Program-made: the position numbers and the translations under genes
Assembly: GCA_022575985.1 (NCBI GenBank)
Contig: JAKSXM010000107.1
Location: 5,456,001-5,520,000 of the forward strand
DNA from: Anagrus nilaparvatae
Taxonomy: Eukaryota > Arthropoda > Insecta > Hymenoptera > Mymaridae
Length of the DNA: 64,000 nt
Direction of reading: 5' to 3'
In this document: piece by piece, positions 53,801-60,654 of the stretch
Layout of the letters: each line of letters begins with the position of its first letter
Numbering within the stretch: position 1 is the stretch's first letter
Notes under the pieces: model-generated
Databases searched by the model: none
The model's input: the letters and a program-made list of their open reading frames with translations, nothing else
Told to the model about the DNA's origin: nothing

Positions 53801-56322
53801 CTCAACATAGACCTAAATCTAGTTTTTTTATATATAACTTCTGTTAAATTCACATCTTGGCTTTCAATGCATGATTCGACTCTTCTAAGTTTCTCATACC
53901 CTCTTCTGGGAGGATTTTTTTTTAAAAAGAAAAATACACCAATCATTAAAGCAATACAACCAAGAGCATCACAAACACCGTCAATTATATATCCTGTGGA
54001 TCCTATGTCTGAATGTTCTCCAATTATGTGTTTTCGTTTTCTAGCTACATGACCATCTAAGTCATCTAACCAAGTACGAAACTCAAACAATAAGACACCA
54101 AGTCTGCGCTCTGAAATCGAATTACTGGCAACACATCTGCCAGCAATAATAGCTACAAATACATGAAATCCACTGATCATATTGGGAGTGATCCATGACC
54201 ACGAACTTATACCTATAACACGATCTACAAGTGCAGCTAAGGGACTTAAAATGTAGAAATTTGGATAATCTAACATTAAACCTTTGACCGTGACGATACA
54301 AAATGGATTAAGATCACATGGTAATTTACTTTCATAAGTTTTTTCAGTTTTAACTGGCCTGATTGCATAATTATGTATTCGCTTATATAGAAGGTATTCC
54401 ATAAAAATAAAATAACCAACTAATATAAGTAAGAAACTTATAGTTAAGCGAATAATTGGTGAGGTTGGACAAAACATGTATTTAGATAAAGAAATCATTG
54501 AAAAAAATTGAATAAACATAAATATCAGTATTTAACAGATATCAGCTCTGCATATTTGTCTTGGAAACAAATATTTAAACTATAACTTCAATCCTTTTTC
54601 ACTGAACATTATCACATATTTTTATAATTAAAATCACTAACACTATAGTCCTCATATTTTAATATAATTGTAATATACTTATAGTAATAAATAATTTCTT
54701 GAAAGAATTTTTTTTTAAACTTACACATTTAAAAAATATATATTTTAAATATATGTAAAACAGTTATTTTATATAGAAAGATTTAAAAAAATAAATATAT
54801 GAGTTTCAAATTTAACATTCAAAATATATCATTTAAATGAAATAAGATAATAAACGTACGTCCACGTCGAACGTTAATGAATGACTGAATAAATTTCAAG
54901 TTCAATATTGTAAACACGAAACTCAACCGCGCTATTTACGTTACATTATTTTCGCGTATCCAATATATCTTCTGCTATAACGTCACGTGATAATAATAAT
55001 AATAAAACTAACAAATCTATATGTATATTATTAGGGACGGATTTTGTTTTGTTATTTTCATAAAATTAATTTAATAAGTATTTCTTCTAAATAAAAATAA
55101 TTAATTATCTATCTTATTCTGCCTTTTATTATTTTGTCTTGCTTCTTGCATAGTAGATGGTTGGAAGAAGTATAGAGTTGTAAAAATTTTGTTTTCCGAT
55201 GACTTAAAATTAAAAATAATTCACAGTTCATATTAATAAATCCAATGCTAATTAGTTATTTTGTCGCTACAGATATCCATAGAAGTTCTCCTAGAATCAT
55301 ATTTTAAAGTCAATTTTTAAAATTTATTCAAATGAAAAATCGGAATCTGTACGACAAGTTAGCACTTTTTAAAAAATTATTTTGAAATAATTTATTTACT
55401 TATTTTCTTTTTCTTGAAAATTTAAAGATGAATTAAAGTTAACAGATATATTTTAGATTTTAATTATTTATATTAAATGTTTATTTAATGTATTCTTTTT
55501 TAGTTGTTTCATGAAATTATTTTACTGATTATTTGATTCATAACTTAATTTTTGACATCTATGTTTACTCAATTTTAATTCAATTACACATTAAACTAAA
55601 AAAATCTTACCTGTGGAATTTGTGTACTTTTTCCGCATCCTGTTTCTCCAACAAGAACAAGAGTTTGAAATTTTTCCAGTAAATAAATAATATGATTTTT
55701 CAATTTAAATATTGGAAGTCTTTTTCTTTGGATTTCTAAAGCTAAAGAATTATTAGCATTATAAACAAATTGAGTTGAAGAATGCGCATCAAAATCAGCT
55801 TTGTCTTCTTGCCAAATATTTTCACCTAAAAATATTATAATTATAATTATTATATCAGTTTATAGATTATTAATGTTAATTCAAAAAATGTTAATTCAAA
55901 AAATATGAAATAGAACAAAAATAATTTGGATGAATGATTGGAAATCTTAGAGCGTAATGGCAGTTTAAGTAATTATCTGTAACATTCAATTCAATAATTT
56001 TTTACTTTGTTTAAATTATAGCATTTTCATTTTAAAACATTTCTAAAATGATATAAAATTAAACGTTATGCAAAGAATAATTCTAAATAAAGCAGAAATT
56101 TTTTCCAGACATATCTGGCAATAAAAGTAACCTGAACAATATGATACAGAAATAAATATAAAAAGATAATTAAAATAATTATAGTGAAATGATAATTGCA
56201 TGTTAAATAACAATAACAAAAATAATACTTTTAAAAAGAAACACTTTAAATAAAGATATTCATAACCAACAAAAATATTGCTATTACTTACCTGGAGCTA
56301 AAAATTTAGCTTTAAAGCTCAT
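35691..56322 (-). CDS. DHX35: DEAH-box RNA helicase DHX35-like, complete 11-exon gene
   Basis: Exons (minus strand, 5' to 3'): 56322-56292, 55825-55611, 40787-40608, 40462-40322, 40222-39898, 39823-39677, 39592-39451, 39365-39079, 37513-37208, 37122-36969, 35820-35691. All introns are GT-AG, and the joined length is 2,058 bases: 685 codons plus stop in one open frame, close to the roughly 700 residues of DHX35. Motifs: GETGCGKST (70-78), TEPRRVAA (Ia), DEVH (168-171) where DEAH is expected, SAT (200-202), LAFLTG (IV), [12 protein letters not shown] (V), QRAGRSGR (379-386). The C-terminal winged-helix/ratchet and OB-fold regions are present, with a typical RDVT…[10 protein letters not shown] ending. 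DHX35 is an ATP-dependent RNA helicase associated with the spliceosome. Intron 2 is 14.8 kb and hosts another gene. Confidence 0.93.
36110..36665. repeat. Foldback element in DHX35-like intron 10
   Basis: 36119-36180 (ACTCACTGATTCCTGTTGGC, GACCTCGACAGACC, GAAAACCT) pairs with 36590-36655 (AGGTTTTTGGGGATCTGTCG, CCAACGGAAATCAGCGAGTT). The inner parts 36250-36290 and 36435-36475 (ATAAGTTGGAAAACTTA and its complement) also pair. Non-coding, about 550 bp. Confidence 0.7.
36969..37122 (-). CDS. DHX35: DHX35-like exon 10
   Basis: Encodes [15 protein letters not shown] through TLEQPQ and the split Trp codon; the [16 protein letters not shown] block lies in the OB-fold. Confidence 0.93.
37208..37513 (-). 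CDS. DHX35: DHX35-like exon 9
   Basis: Encodes [20 protein letters not shown] through NLPISSCN (helicase-associated HA2 region). Acceptor GTTGCAG|GTC, donor AATG|GTAACA; the following intron is 85 bases. Confidence 0.93.
37607..37806. repeat. Dispersed repeat with CCAAATCGC/GCGATTTGG core, copy B
   Basis: Inverted relative to 30880-31110. The core CCCAAATCGCACGTAAATTA … TAAACTGCGATTTGGG is a palindrome around CCGAGGCGAAGCCGAGG, flanked by CGACCCATGGCCA and TGGCCATGGGTCG. In DHX35-like intron 8. Confidence 0.75.
38322..38430 (+). repeat. C-rich minisatellite, 30-32 bp unit
   Basis: Three and a half copies of a unit of the form CACCCCCCCCCCTAAAAGCG followed by TCAATTTTT, starting at 38322, 38352, 38382 and 38414 (the last incomplete). 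In DHX35-like intron 8. Confidence 0.85.
38496..38570 (-). repeat. tRNA-like sequence (SINE head or tRNA pseudogene)
   Basis: The minus strand reads TTATGGCTCTGGGGTTAGCG (A-box-like) then GTCCGAAAGGTCCCGAGTTT and AAATCTCGCTGCCA (B-box-like), about 75 bases in all, the spacing of a tRNA. The anticodon and acceptor stems pair poorly, so a functional tRNA is unlikely. Confidence 0.35.
39079..39365 (-). CDS. DHX35: DHX35-like exon 8
   Basis: Encodes [11 protein letters not shown] through [20 protein letters not shown], the winged-helix domain, and on to CLIESG. Donor TCTG|GTAAAT; reading past it gives only a chance extension. Confidence 0.93.
39451..39592 (-). CDS. DHX35: DHX35-like exon 7 (motif VI)
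   Basis: Encodes VIDCGFVKL to GKVYR, including QRAGRSGR, which senses the ATP gamma-phosphate. Confidence 0.93.
39677..39823 (-). CDS. DHX35: DHX35-like exon 6 (motif V)
   Basis: Encodes [12 protein letters not shown] to IPNVVF with [10 protein letters not shown]. Acceptor TTTTTAG|AGA, donor TTG|GTAAGT. Confidence 0.93.
39898..40222 (-). CDS. DHX35: DHX35-like exon 5 (motifs III and IV)
   Basis: 108 codons plus one base, from [15 protein letters not shown] to LVKEGE, donor C|GTACGT. Contains [12 protein letters not shown] and the LAFLTG block that begins RecA domain 2. Confidence 0.93.
40322..40462 (-). CDS. DHX35: DHX35-like exon 4 (motif II, DEVH)
   Basis: Forty-seven codons, [12 protein letters not shown] to LLKKVQR. 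Walker B reads DEVH at 168-171 (codons GAC GAA GTT CAT). Confidence 0.93.
40608..40787 (-). CDS. DHX35: DHX35-like exon 3 (motif Ia)
   Basis: Sixty codons, YLVEAGW to TKIK. Motif Ia reads [13 protein letters not shown] is usual in DEAH helicases. Confidence 0.93.
41134..41302. mobile_element. Small MITE, 169 bp
   Basis: Ends TATATGTTACACCCCAAACG and its exact complement (27 bp inverted repeats, 41134-41160 and 41276-41302) around a short AT-rich centre. TA-rich borders are compatible with a TA target but do not prove it. Confidence 0.7.
41303..42490. other. DHX35-like intron 2, AT-rich part
   Basis: No exon or paired ends recognised. Some frames are open for 90-110 codons but show no motif and low-complexity composition. 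Confidence 0.4.
42520..43300. repeat. Array of about 170 bp units, tandem then inverted
   Basis: Units with ATGCTGTTTTT, AGCTCAGCTG, GCAGCTCCTCTGATG and TTATCTATTAGTTAG begin near 42614, 42784 and 42953, about 170 bases apart. Another copy lies inverted at about 43130-43270, complementary to 42855-42975 over AACCCATGGATATAACAGGT. The array starts with the module shared with 50405-50525 and 33540-33690. Confidence 0.7.
43755..45373 (+). mobile_element. LINE (jockey/CR1-like), RT nearly intact, one stop
   Basis: From 43761 the frame reads [20 protein letters not shown] and continues as reverse transcriptase: [32 protein letters not shown], catalytic YADD (44253-44264), [24 protein letters not shown]. 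After one nonsense codon (TAA 44556-44558) the same frame runs on ([20 protein letters not shown]) to the stop at 45108-45110. The 3' end has AATAAA and an (AAT)n tail at 45352-45373. The 5' two thirds (ORF1, endonuclease) are missing, a standard 5' truncation. It lies in DHX35-like intron 2 on the opposite strand to the helicase. Clade assignment is by motif pattern only. Confidence 0.85.
45374..45907. other. DHX35-like intron 2, no feature seen
   Basis: AT-rich, no exon or element ends recognised. Confidence 0.4.
45908..47222. mobile_element. Element with TATATGGGTGGTTTT ends, 1.3 kb
   Basis: The left end TATATGGGTGGTTTTTGCAG and the right end (inward) TATATGGGTGGTTTTCACTG are inverted copies. 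The interior repeats CGCC(A/G)CCGTC blocks (46096, 46463, 47003, 47020) and ends with a GCAGTACCACTGAAAATTTT region shared with 47686-47910. A CAACAC-rich MITE is nested at 46563-46941. TA-rich borders; no coding frame. Confidence 0.65.
46563..46941. mobile_element. CAACAC-rich MITE, 379 bp, copy 1
   Basis: Terminal inverted repeats GGTAGCGATCTTA/TAAGATCGCTACC, arms filled with CAACAC/CGACAC motifs that pair along their length, and an identical 8 bp flanking duplication CAGAGTTT (46555-46562 and 46942-46949). An 8 bp duplication suggests hAT-type mobilisation. Non-coding; it would fold into a hairpin of about 170 bp. Confidence 0.85.
47686..47910. mobile_element. Short relative of the 45908-47222 element
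   Basis: Starts TTATATGGGCGCTTTTCACA and ends with the complement-like GTAAAAAGCACCCATATA. It shares the GGAACGGTATAC, AACCGAAAC, GCAGTACCACTGAAAATTTT and GTAAACAATAAAAAAATA blocks with 45908-47222 but lacks the central part, like a MITE derived from it. Confidence 0.7.
47911..48740. other. DHX35-like intron 2, AT-rich
   Basis: No exon. Near 48541-48625 a GTTAAACACGAATCCAGAGT stretch followed by an A/T-rich centre faintly resembles the half-units of the 19223-19926 MITEs. Confidence 0.35.
48750..48955 (+). repeat. Dispersed repeat 'AAGTATCAA…GGGC', copy 1
   Basis: Order of blocks: AAGTATCAA, TTAAATTTTAGCAC, CTAGCACGAG, AAAGCCGGGCCACG, GTGATATG, TAGTGCTTAC, TATTTTTTGCCTGCCTAGGC, TTTTACGCGCTAGAGGGCAAA. 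The same order occurs at 57119-57465 and 57605-57765. Confidence 0.75.
48960..49495. other. DHX35-like intron 2, no feature seen
   Basis: AT-rich; no exon, element end or tandem repeat recognised. Confidence 0.4.
49500..50080 (+). repeat. 'CTCGAT ladder': degenerate tandem repeat
   Basis: About five degenerate units, each with an (A/G)CTA(G/A)TTT(C/T)AAAAA stretch followed by TTTTTACTCGAT(T/A)TC and a long A/T part, recur at irregular 75-160 base spacing (near 49530, 49606, 49767, 49904 and 50009). Related sequence lies at 19040-19222 and, inverted, at 63541-63800. Confidence 0.5.
50309..50692. repeat. Foldback element carrying the GATGGATGCC module
   Basis: 50315-50430 and 50570-50690 are almost exact inverted copies (TGCATTTCTACGAGAAAGTA, GAGGCCGCGACTGCCACCAT and complements). 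The loop contains GATGGATGCCAAAAAGATTT, shared with 42520-42660. Confidence 0.85.
50693..51635. other. DHX35-like intron 2, mixed composition
   Basis: No exon supported. A slightly GC-richer piece at 51270-51360 has no recognisable coding motif. Confidence 0.35.
51642..51715 (-). repeat. tRNA-like sequence (SINE head or tRNA pseudogene)
   Basis: The minus strand has TAAGTCTAGGGAGTAGCATT (A-box-like), a perfect CTTCGTGACCACGAAG hairpin, and CTGAGTTCGATTCCCC (B box) about 35 bases on. The spacing fits a tRNA but the anticodon loop is wrong, so a tRNA-derived relic is likelier. Confidence 0.4.
51716..52545. other. DHX35-like intron 2, no gene seen
   Basis: AT-rich. CCAATGAGAGAA occurs twice (52157 and 52228) without further structure. 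Confidence 0.35.
52550..52632 (+). repeat. 22 bp tandem repeat, about 4 units
   Basis: The unit TTGTCATGGATTTATAATTA plus two bases starts at 52551, 52573, 52595 and 52617; the first has one change and the last is cut short. Confidence 0.95.
53289..53294 (-). terminator. Candidate poly(A) signal of CPES-like gene
   Basis: AATAAA on the minus strand about 85 bases after the stop at 53377. Confidence 0.45.
53377..54519 (-). CDS. Cpes: Ceramide phosphoethanolamine synthase-like (CDP-alcohol phosphatidyltransferase family)
   Basis: One uninterrupted frame of 380 codons. The signature DGHVAR at 155-160, then G176, D180 and D184, fits the CDP-alcohol phosphotransferase motif DG(x)2AR(x)nG(x)3D(x)3D with n = 15 instead of the usual 8. 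The extended spacer and the flanking [10 protein letters not shown] and [16 protein letters not shown] blocks point to the invertebrate CPES branch. That enzyme transfers phosphoethanolamine from CDP-ethanolamine to ceramide in the Golgi lumen to make the insect counterpart of sphingomyelin. Hydrophobic segments lie at about 22-43, 112-130, 184-199, 239-257 and 333-347. Start at the first Met (54519); Met8 is an alternative. It has no introns and lies inside intron 2 of the DHX35-like gene on the same strand. Confidence 0.85.
   Translation of the reverse strand: MFIQFFSMISLSKYMFCPTSPIIRLTISFLLILVGYFIFMEYLLYKRIHNYAIRPVKTEKTYESKLPCDLNPFCIVTVKGLMLDYPNFYILSPLAALVDRVIGISSWSWITPNMISGFHVFVAIIAGRCVASNSISERRLGVLLFEFRTWLDDLDGHVARKRKHIIGEHSDIGSTGYIIDGVCDALGCIALMIGVFFFLKKNPPRRGYEKLRRVESCIESQDVNLTEVIYKKTRFRSMLRTILLVIGNLLIASMAWNRYIALYQDLLENDSTSVSISRQELYIRQSNIMRSGFFRVVSVSLRLINFHSSMDYLLAAIFFDRLWEYMRCLRLAGYFISIIVVYYTEFHFLESYAYVYRGSSDLGTPSGILQNNSVSETFKM
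54520..55610. other. Region upstream of CPES-like gene, rest of intron 2
   Basis: Probably contains the CPES promoter, but no TATA or initiator can be singled out. A slightly GC-richer patch at 54855-54995 (ACGTACGTCCACGTCGAACG, CACGTGA) is the best promoter candidate. No further exon recognised. Confidence 0.35.
55611..55825 (-). CDS. DHX35: DHX35-like exon 2 (motif I)
   Basis: Acceptor TTTTTAG|GTG, donor CAG|GTAAG. Encodes the [16 protein letters not shown] region and the Walker [10 protein letters not shown], ending at IPQ. Confidence 0.95.
56292..56322 (-). CDS. DHX35: DHX35-like exon 1 (start)
   Basis: Encodes [11 protein letters not shown] up to a split Gly codon, donor CAG|GTAAGT. 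This is the only ATG in frame before motif I, and the KF(x)xPG start is typical of DHX35. Confidence 0.85.
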
Positions 56323-57114
56323 TTTGTGTATTTTGAAATATTAATTTCGACTCTTACAAAGCACATTATTAATCCGAAATAAAAGTTGACTTAATAGGTA
56401 ATGTTGCATTAAACAATAATCAAGTAAAGATTTTTTTTGAAAAAATATTGCACTAATCCGACGAAGTTGATGGTTTCATTATTTGAAACTGCGAAGATTT
56501 TATATCACGTTGTGTACGTTCATGAAGTACGCACGGAGTTTGCAAAATATGCAAATATTTTTATGCCAAAAAACTTTACTTAAGTGCACTTTTGAGAAAA
56601 TGCAAAAAAAAAAAATTTACCTATTTTCATTTTCCCACAGCAAGAGAAAAACTTTTCCGTGCTGTGTGTAAAAGTATGAAAATTCAAACCCCTTTATCTT
56701 TTTTAATAATTGTTGTAAAAAATAGCAATTAGTTTTAAAAAGTGCACAATTAAAAGGTTAAATTATTGCTGCTATTTTTTTAAAAAGTGCACTTTTTTTT
56801 TAGCCAGTAAAGAAAAATTAAATTTTCAGTTTATGGGCTTGGAGTATAATGATGTACACGGTGCATATATTTTTGTAAATAGCAGGCGCCGAAGTTAATA
56901 TGCGGCATACGCTCGTATTATAACTGTCTTATGTCACTTTTGTCATATATTAAGTATTGTGACTGGCGCGAATTAAAAAAAATTTTTAAGATTAAATAGC
57001 AATTTTTATTTTTATACAACTAATTTTTGACAATCAATTTTTTTATTATTCATGAAATAAATTTATTTAATCTTTTCCTTTTTTTCACTAAAACTTAAAG
57101 CAATAAAATAGTAT
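56323..57114. other. Region upstream of DHX35-like gene
   Basis: Should hold the DHX35-like promoter. No clear TATA box; GC-richer patches at 56500-56540 and 56880-56920. No coding frame supported. Confidence 0.35.
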
Positions 57115-57118
57115 TTTA

Positions 57119-57465
57119 AGTATCAAGGGCGTAAAGTTTTCGGCACTAGCGTGAGCACTAACACGAGTGCTCGGCGAAGCCGGGCACGAGTGATAAGTGT
57201 TCACGCTCGTGTCTAAAGTATTTCGCCCATGATGCTTACACTATTTTTTGCCCACCTAGACGTAGAACGAGTTCAGAAAATTCTTTAAGGCTGGTTCTAC
57301 AGACCTCCGCAAACGCATAAACGCAGCCGCAACGCAAAGCGCACAAACCAAAATCGTGTTGTGCACATGCGTGTTGTGTTGTGCGCATTGCGTTGCGGCT
57401 ACTTACGGAGGTCTGTAGAACTAGCCTAAACACGAGTTTTACGCCCGGGAGGGCAAAAAGACATT
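57119..57465 (+). repeat. Dispersed repeat 'AAGTATCAA…GGGC', copy 2 (interrupted)
   Basis: Same block order as 48750-48955: AAGTATCAAGGGCGTAAA, CTCGGCGAAGCCGGGCACGA, GTGATAAGTG, TTTTTTGCCCACCTAGACG, then, after the nested MITE at 57289-57426, CACGAGTTTTACGCCCGGGA. Its ends GGGCGTAAA and TTTTACGCCC form a short inverted repeat. Confidence 0.8.
57289..57426. mobile_element. PIF/Harbinger-type MITE, 138 bp
   Basis: The ends GGCTGGTTCTACAGACCTCC and GGAGGTCTGTAGAACTAGCC are inverted copies with one mismatch, and the whole element is palindromic. TAA stands immediately on both sides (57286-57288 and 57427-57429), giving a 3 bp TWA-type duplication, and the ends start with GGC. This is the pattern of PIF/Harbinger MITEs. 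Confidence 0.8.
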
Positions 57466-57604
57466 TTTCGACCTAACATAACTTAATCTGAAAATTTTTT
57501 TGATTGATTCGGAATTTTTATTCTTATAAGTTTTGTTACAGAAAGATGTTAATTAAACTAAAAATTTAAACAAAAACATTCATTTGAAAGTACAAAAGTA
57601 TATT

Positions 57605-57765
57605 AAGTATCAAGGGGGTAAAATTTTAGCGCGAGTGATATGTGTCCACAGAAAGTTTTTCGCCCCTAGTGCTTAAAATATTTTTGCAAACCTAGGCATA
57701 TAATGAGTACAGAAAAATCCGGGACAAGTTTTAAGCCGAGTTTTACGCCCGGGAGGGCGAAAATT
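57605..57765 (+). repeat. Dispersed repeat 'AAGTATCAA…GGGC', copy 3
   Basis: AAGTATCAAGGGGGTAAAAT … GCGCGAGTGATATGTGT … AACCTAGGCATATAATGAGT … CGAGTTTTACGCCCGGGAGG. It lacks the MITE and part of the CGGCGAAGCCG block. Confidence 0.8.
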
Positions 57766-57954
57766 TTAAAGAACTCACGAACGTTCGTGGAACACGAACA
57801 TGCACATTTCACGCCTCGGAAAATTGTTCGTGTTCGGGGCGCAATACAAAAAAAAATTAAAATAAAGTTTTAAATAAATTAAAATAAATTAATTAATAAT
57901 AACTTTTTATTTAAATTAATTTAACTTTTTGCAAAAATAAAAAGTGGTATAAAA

Positions 57955-58012
57955 TAAAATGCGTACAGCTTTGGGATTTTAATCCGGACCTTTAGCGTAA
58001 TTCTTATGAATA
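57955..58012 (-). repeat. tRNA-like (B-box) fragment, inverted partner 1
   Basis: The minus strand reads TCATAAGAATTACGC, then AAAGGTCCGGATTAAAATCC and CAAAGCTGTACGC, similar to 58245-58312. Confidence 0.4.
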
Positions 58013-58244
58013 TACTAACGTCAATAATTGTTAAATTAATATTACGAAATATTTATATTTTCTTTAAAAAAATATATATATAATTGATAAAAAAATTGTT
58101 TTTTTTTTTTAAATTTTTGTATTATATTTCTATTTTTTTTGTATTTTAAAAAAGATTTTAGAGCGATCAACAAAATATAGGGTTTACTGGGTAATGTGTA
58201 AAGTTAGGATATTGGGGCTAAACTTTAGAGGGTAGAATGTTAGA

Positions 58245-58312
58245 GTTAATTATGAGAGGAGCTTCTGTTTCATAAGTAATCCGGGTTCAAATCCCGAAGC
58301 AGTGCGCGAATT
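58245..58312 (+). repeat. tRNA-like (B-box) fragment, inverted partner 2
   Basis: Reads GAGAGGAGCTTCTGTTTCAT, AAGTAATCCGGGTTCAAATC, CCGAAGCAGTGCGC. GGGTTCAAATCCC is a full polymerase III B box. The 5' half does not fold as a tRNA. Confidence 0.45.
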
Positions 58313-59198
58313 TTTTTATTGTTTTTTTTAATGCACTTTTTATTATTGAAAAAGGTTAAATTAACTTTTATTTACATAAAAATTAATTACTAATTAATTT
58401 ATTTCAATTTATTTAAGATAAAAAAAAAATTTATATAAAAATTTCATGTTAATTTTTTCATGACATCTTTTTCATATTAAATTTTTATGTTATACCCCAT
58501 CCTCATATAACACATGGTATAAATTTATGTTATAACACATGAGAATTTATAGCTGGGTTTGATGAAAAACTTTCTCTCAATTAATTTTATTTTTTATTAA
58601 TTGTTGTTTTTAGGAAGCTCTATCCAATGAATTTCCCAATTAAAACATATACAGTTTGTCAGAGAAAAGCCTCATAATTTTGCGATATAAGGGTAGAAAG
58701 ATAAGTAAATAATGAATTAGTCTTATGATTGGAATCTTATCAAATCAATAAATTCCCAATGCAGATAGAGAAATTAAAAGTTGAAAGTCTAAAGAATTTA
58801 TTGTAAATTTTTGAAAATGAGGTATAGTGTGAAATTTGCATAATTAATTAAATTGAATATTTTATTTTAATTAACAGTATAATTTATTTCTTGTTTACTA
58901 TCATGCGATGCAATGGCCCATATGCTATTAATTATAGCGTTACATAACACGAATGATTTTTTTCTTTTAATACTTAAATCAAAATTATTATTTGAAGATG
59001 TTTGAAAATAAATACGTCAAATCTGTTTCTCACGGAAGTACCCCCTACAAATAGGATATTATAGTATTATGTAAACCATATGTATTTTTTAAATATTAAT
59101 TTATAATTTCTGAAAAGAATCTATATAATTATATGAATTAAAAATTTTAAAGGGCAATATTCAAAAATTTTTGAGTAATAATTTCGTATCTCTGTATG
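58313..59198. other. AT-rich intergenic region
   Basis: No gene or element ends recognised. Confidence 0.45.
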
Positions 59199-59207
59199 CG
59201 TTGATTT

Positions 59208-60090
59208 GGACGACTACCAACTCGGCACTTCTTTTGTTTTACAAATCGGATTAAATAGGATTAAAATACCAACTGGGCCCTTTTTACTTTCTACCAACTC
59301 GGCACCGGATTAATGTATTGTCTGGGCAAAGATTTAATGATTAGCATTCGAAAAAAAAAAAATATACAGTTGAACCTAGATTTTCATTAAAAATATATAT
59401 ATTTGTTAAATATTACATTTACTTAAACAAAATTTGAATTATAAAATATGCTTCTTATTTACATATAAACACATATATACGTCAAAACTTAACAAAAATT
59501 TATTTTCGATAATGATATGAAACATTCTGTACAAATTTTAACCGTGATATTTCGTCTGCTTCGTACCTTAATAAATTTAATTGTAGACTAGCTTGTTTTT
59601 GTATAAAATGCGAACTAAATTTTACTTAACATCAAATACATATTATTATTTTATATAATATTTTTGTCAACAAAATTTAAATAATATTTAATAACTGAAT
59701 TTTATATAGCAACTATCTCGCAATAAACATAAACAAGTTATAAAATTATTATTATTCCCCACTATCAAAATTAAAAATTTTAATAATTCATATTTAAATT
59801 CGTAAATTTCGTAAAGTGCGCAGTTTTCCTAATTTTGATAGATTTTTAAAGATTTGTTCCCCTTCTTATTATATAGGTGTATAGACAAAGTCAAAATATT
59901 ATTACTAGTTACAAAATTTTATTCGATAAAAATTTAAAAAAAAAATTTTACTGTATACATTTTTTGTATTTATAATTTATTCTATCTTAATCGACTTAAG
60001 AGCTTGGTGCCGAGATGGTAAGTTTGATTTGGGCCCAGATTGCCGAGTTGGTAGTGTTTTTAATCCTCAAGTGCCGAGTTGGTATTCTCC
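59208..60090. mobile_element. MULE-type MITE, 883 bp
   Basis: The left end GGACGACTACCAACTCGGCA and the right end (inward) GGAGAATACCAACTCGGCAC are inverted copies. ACCAACTCGGCA-like blocks recur three times just inside each end. The flanks show an identical 9 bp duplication CGTTGATTT (59199-59207 and 60091-60099). Nine-base duplications with such ends are characteristic of Mutator-like elements. The interior is AT-rich and non-coding. Confidence 0.9.
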
Positions 60091-60099
60091 CGTTGATTT

Positions 60100-60650
60100 A
60101 GCCAAAAAGGTTTAATTTGACTCAATCCACGCTTCAAAAAAAAATACTAATTAACCACAAATAAAATTTATTTTAATAAAAAATATAATTTTTTTGTAGT
60201 TTCTGGGCATAAAAAAAATAAAAAATAAAAAATCATTACAAATAAATATTTGTTGTGCATGCAAGAACCCTATTGTTAATTTGTTTTCTTATATTACCAG
60301 AGTTTTTGTACCTGTTTGATAAATGAGTCAAAGCGGGTTTTCAAAATTTTTTTTTATCTTGCTTAAATTATCTTTGCTTAAATTATCCTTTGCAATTTAA
60401 AAGCATTTTTCAATTCTGCAAATATTTGGTATAACAGCACTTACAGAACAAAGCGTTGCTGTAATGTTTTTACAGAATTAACATATAAACTAAAAATGCA
60501 AACAGAAAAGTTTGTAATAAACGTTTTTTGGCTTCGCTTTAAAACCTTTTTTGGTCCAAAAACTATTTATTTTTTTGCTAAGTGATTGTTATAGTCTAGA
60601 ATCCGAATATGCATGCAATTTTTTTCTATGTTTTGTGCAAGGCTACTCAT
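60100..60650. other. AT-rich intergenic region
   Basis: No gene or paired ends recognised. Confidence 0.45.
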
Positions 60651-60654
60651 ATAT

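Noticed and set aside
57236..57433. Open frame with repeated Cys and Arg
   Set aside because: It lies within the palindromic Harbinger-type MITE and has no motif.
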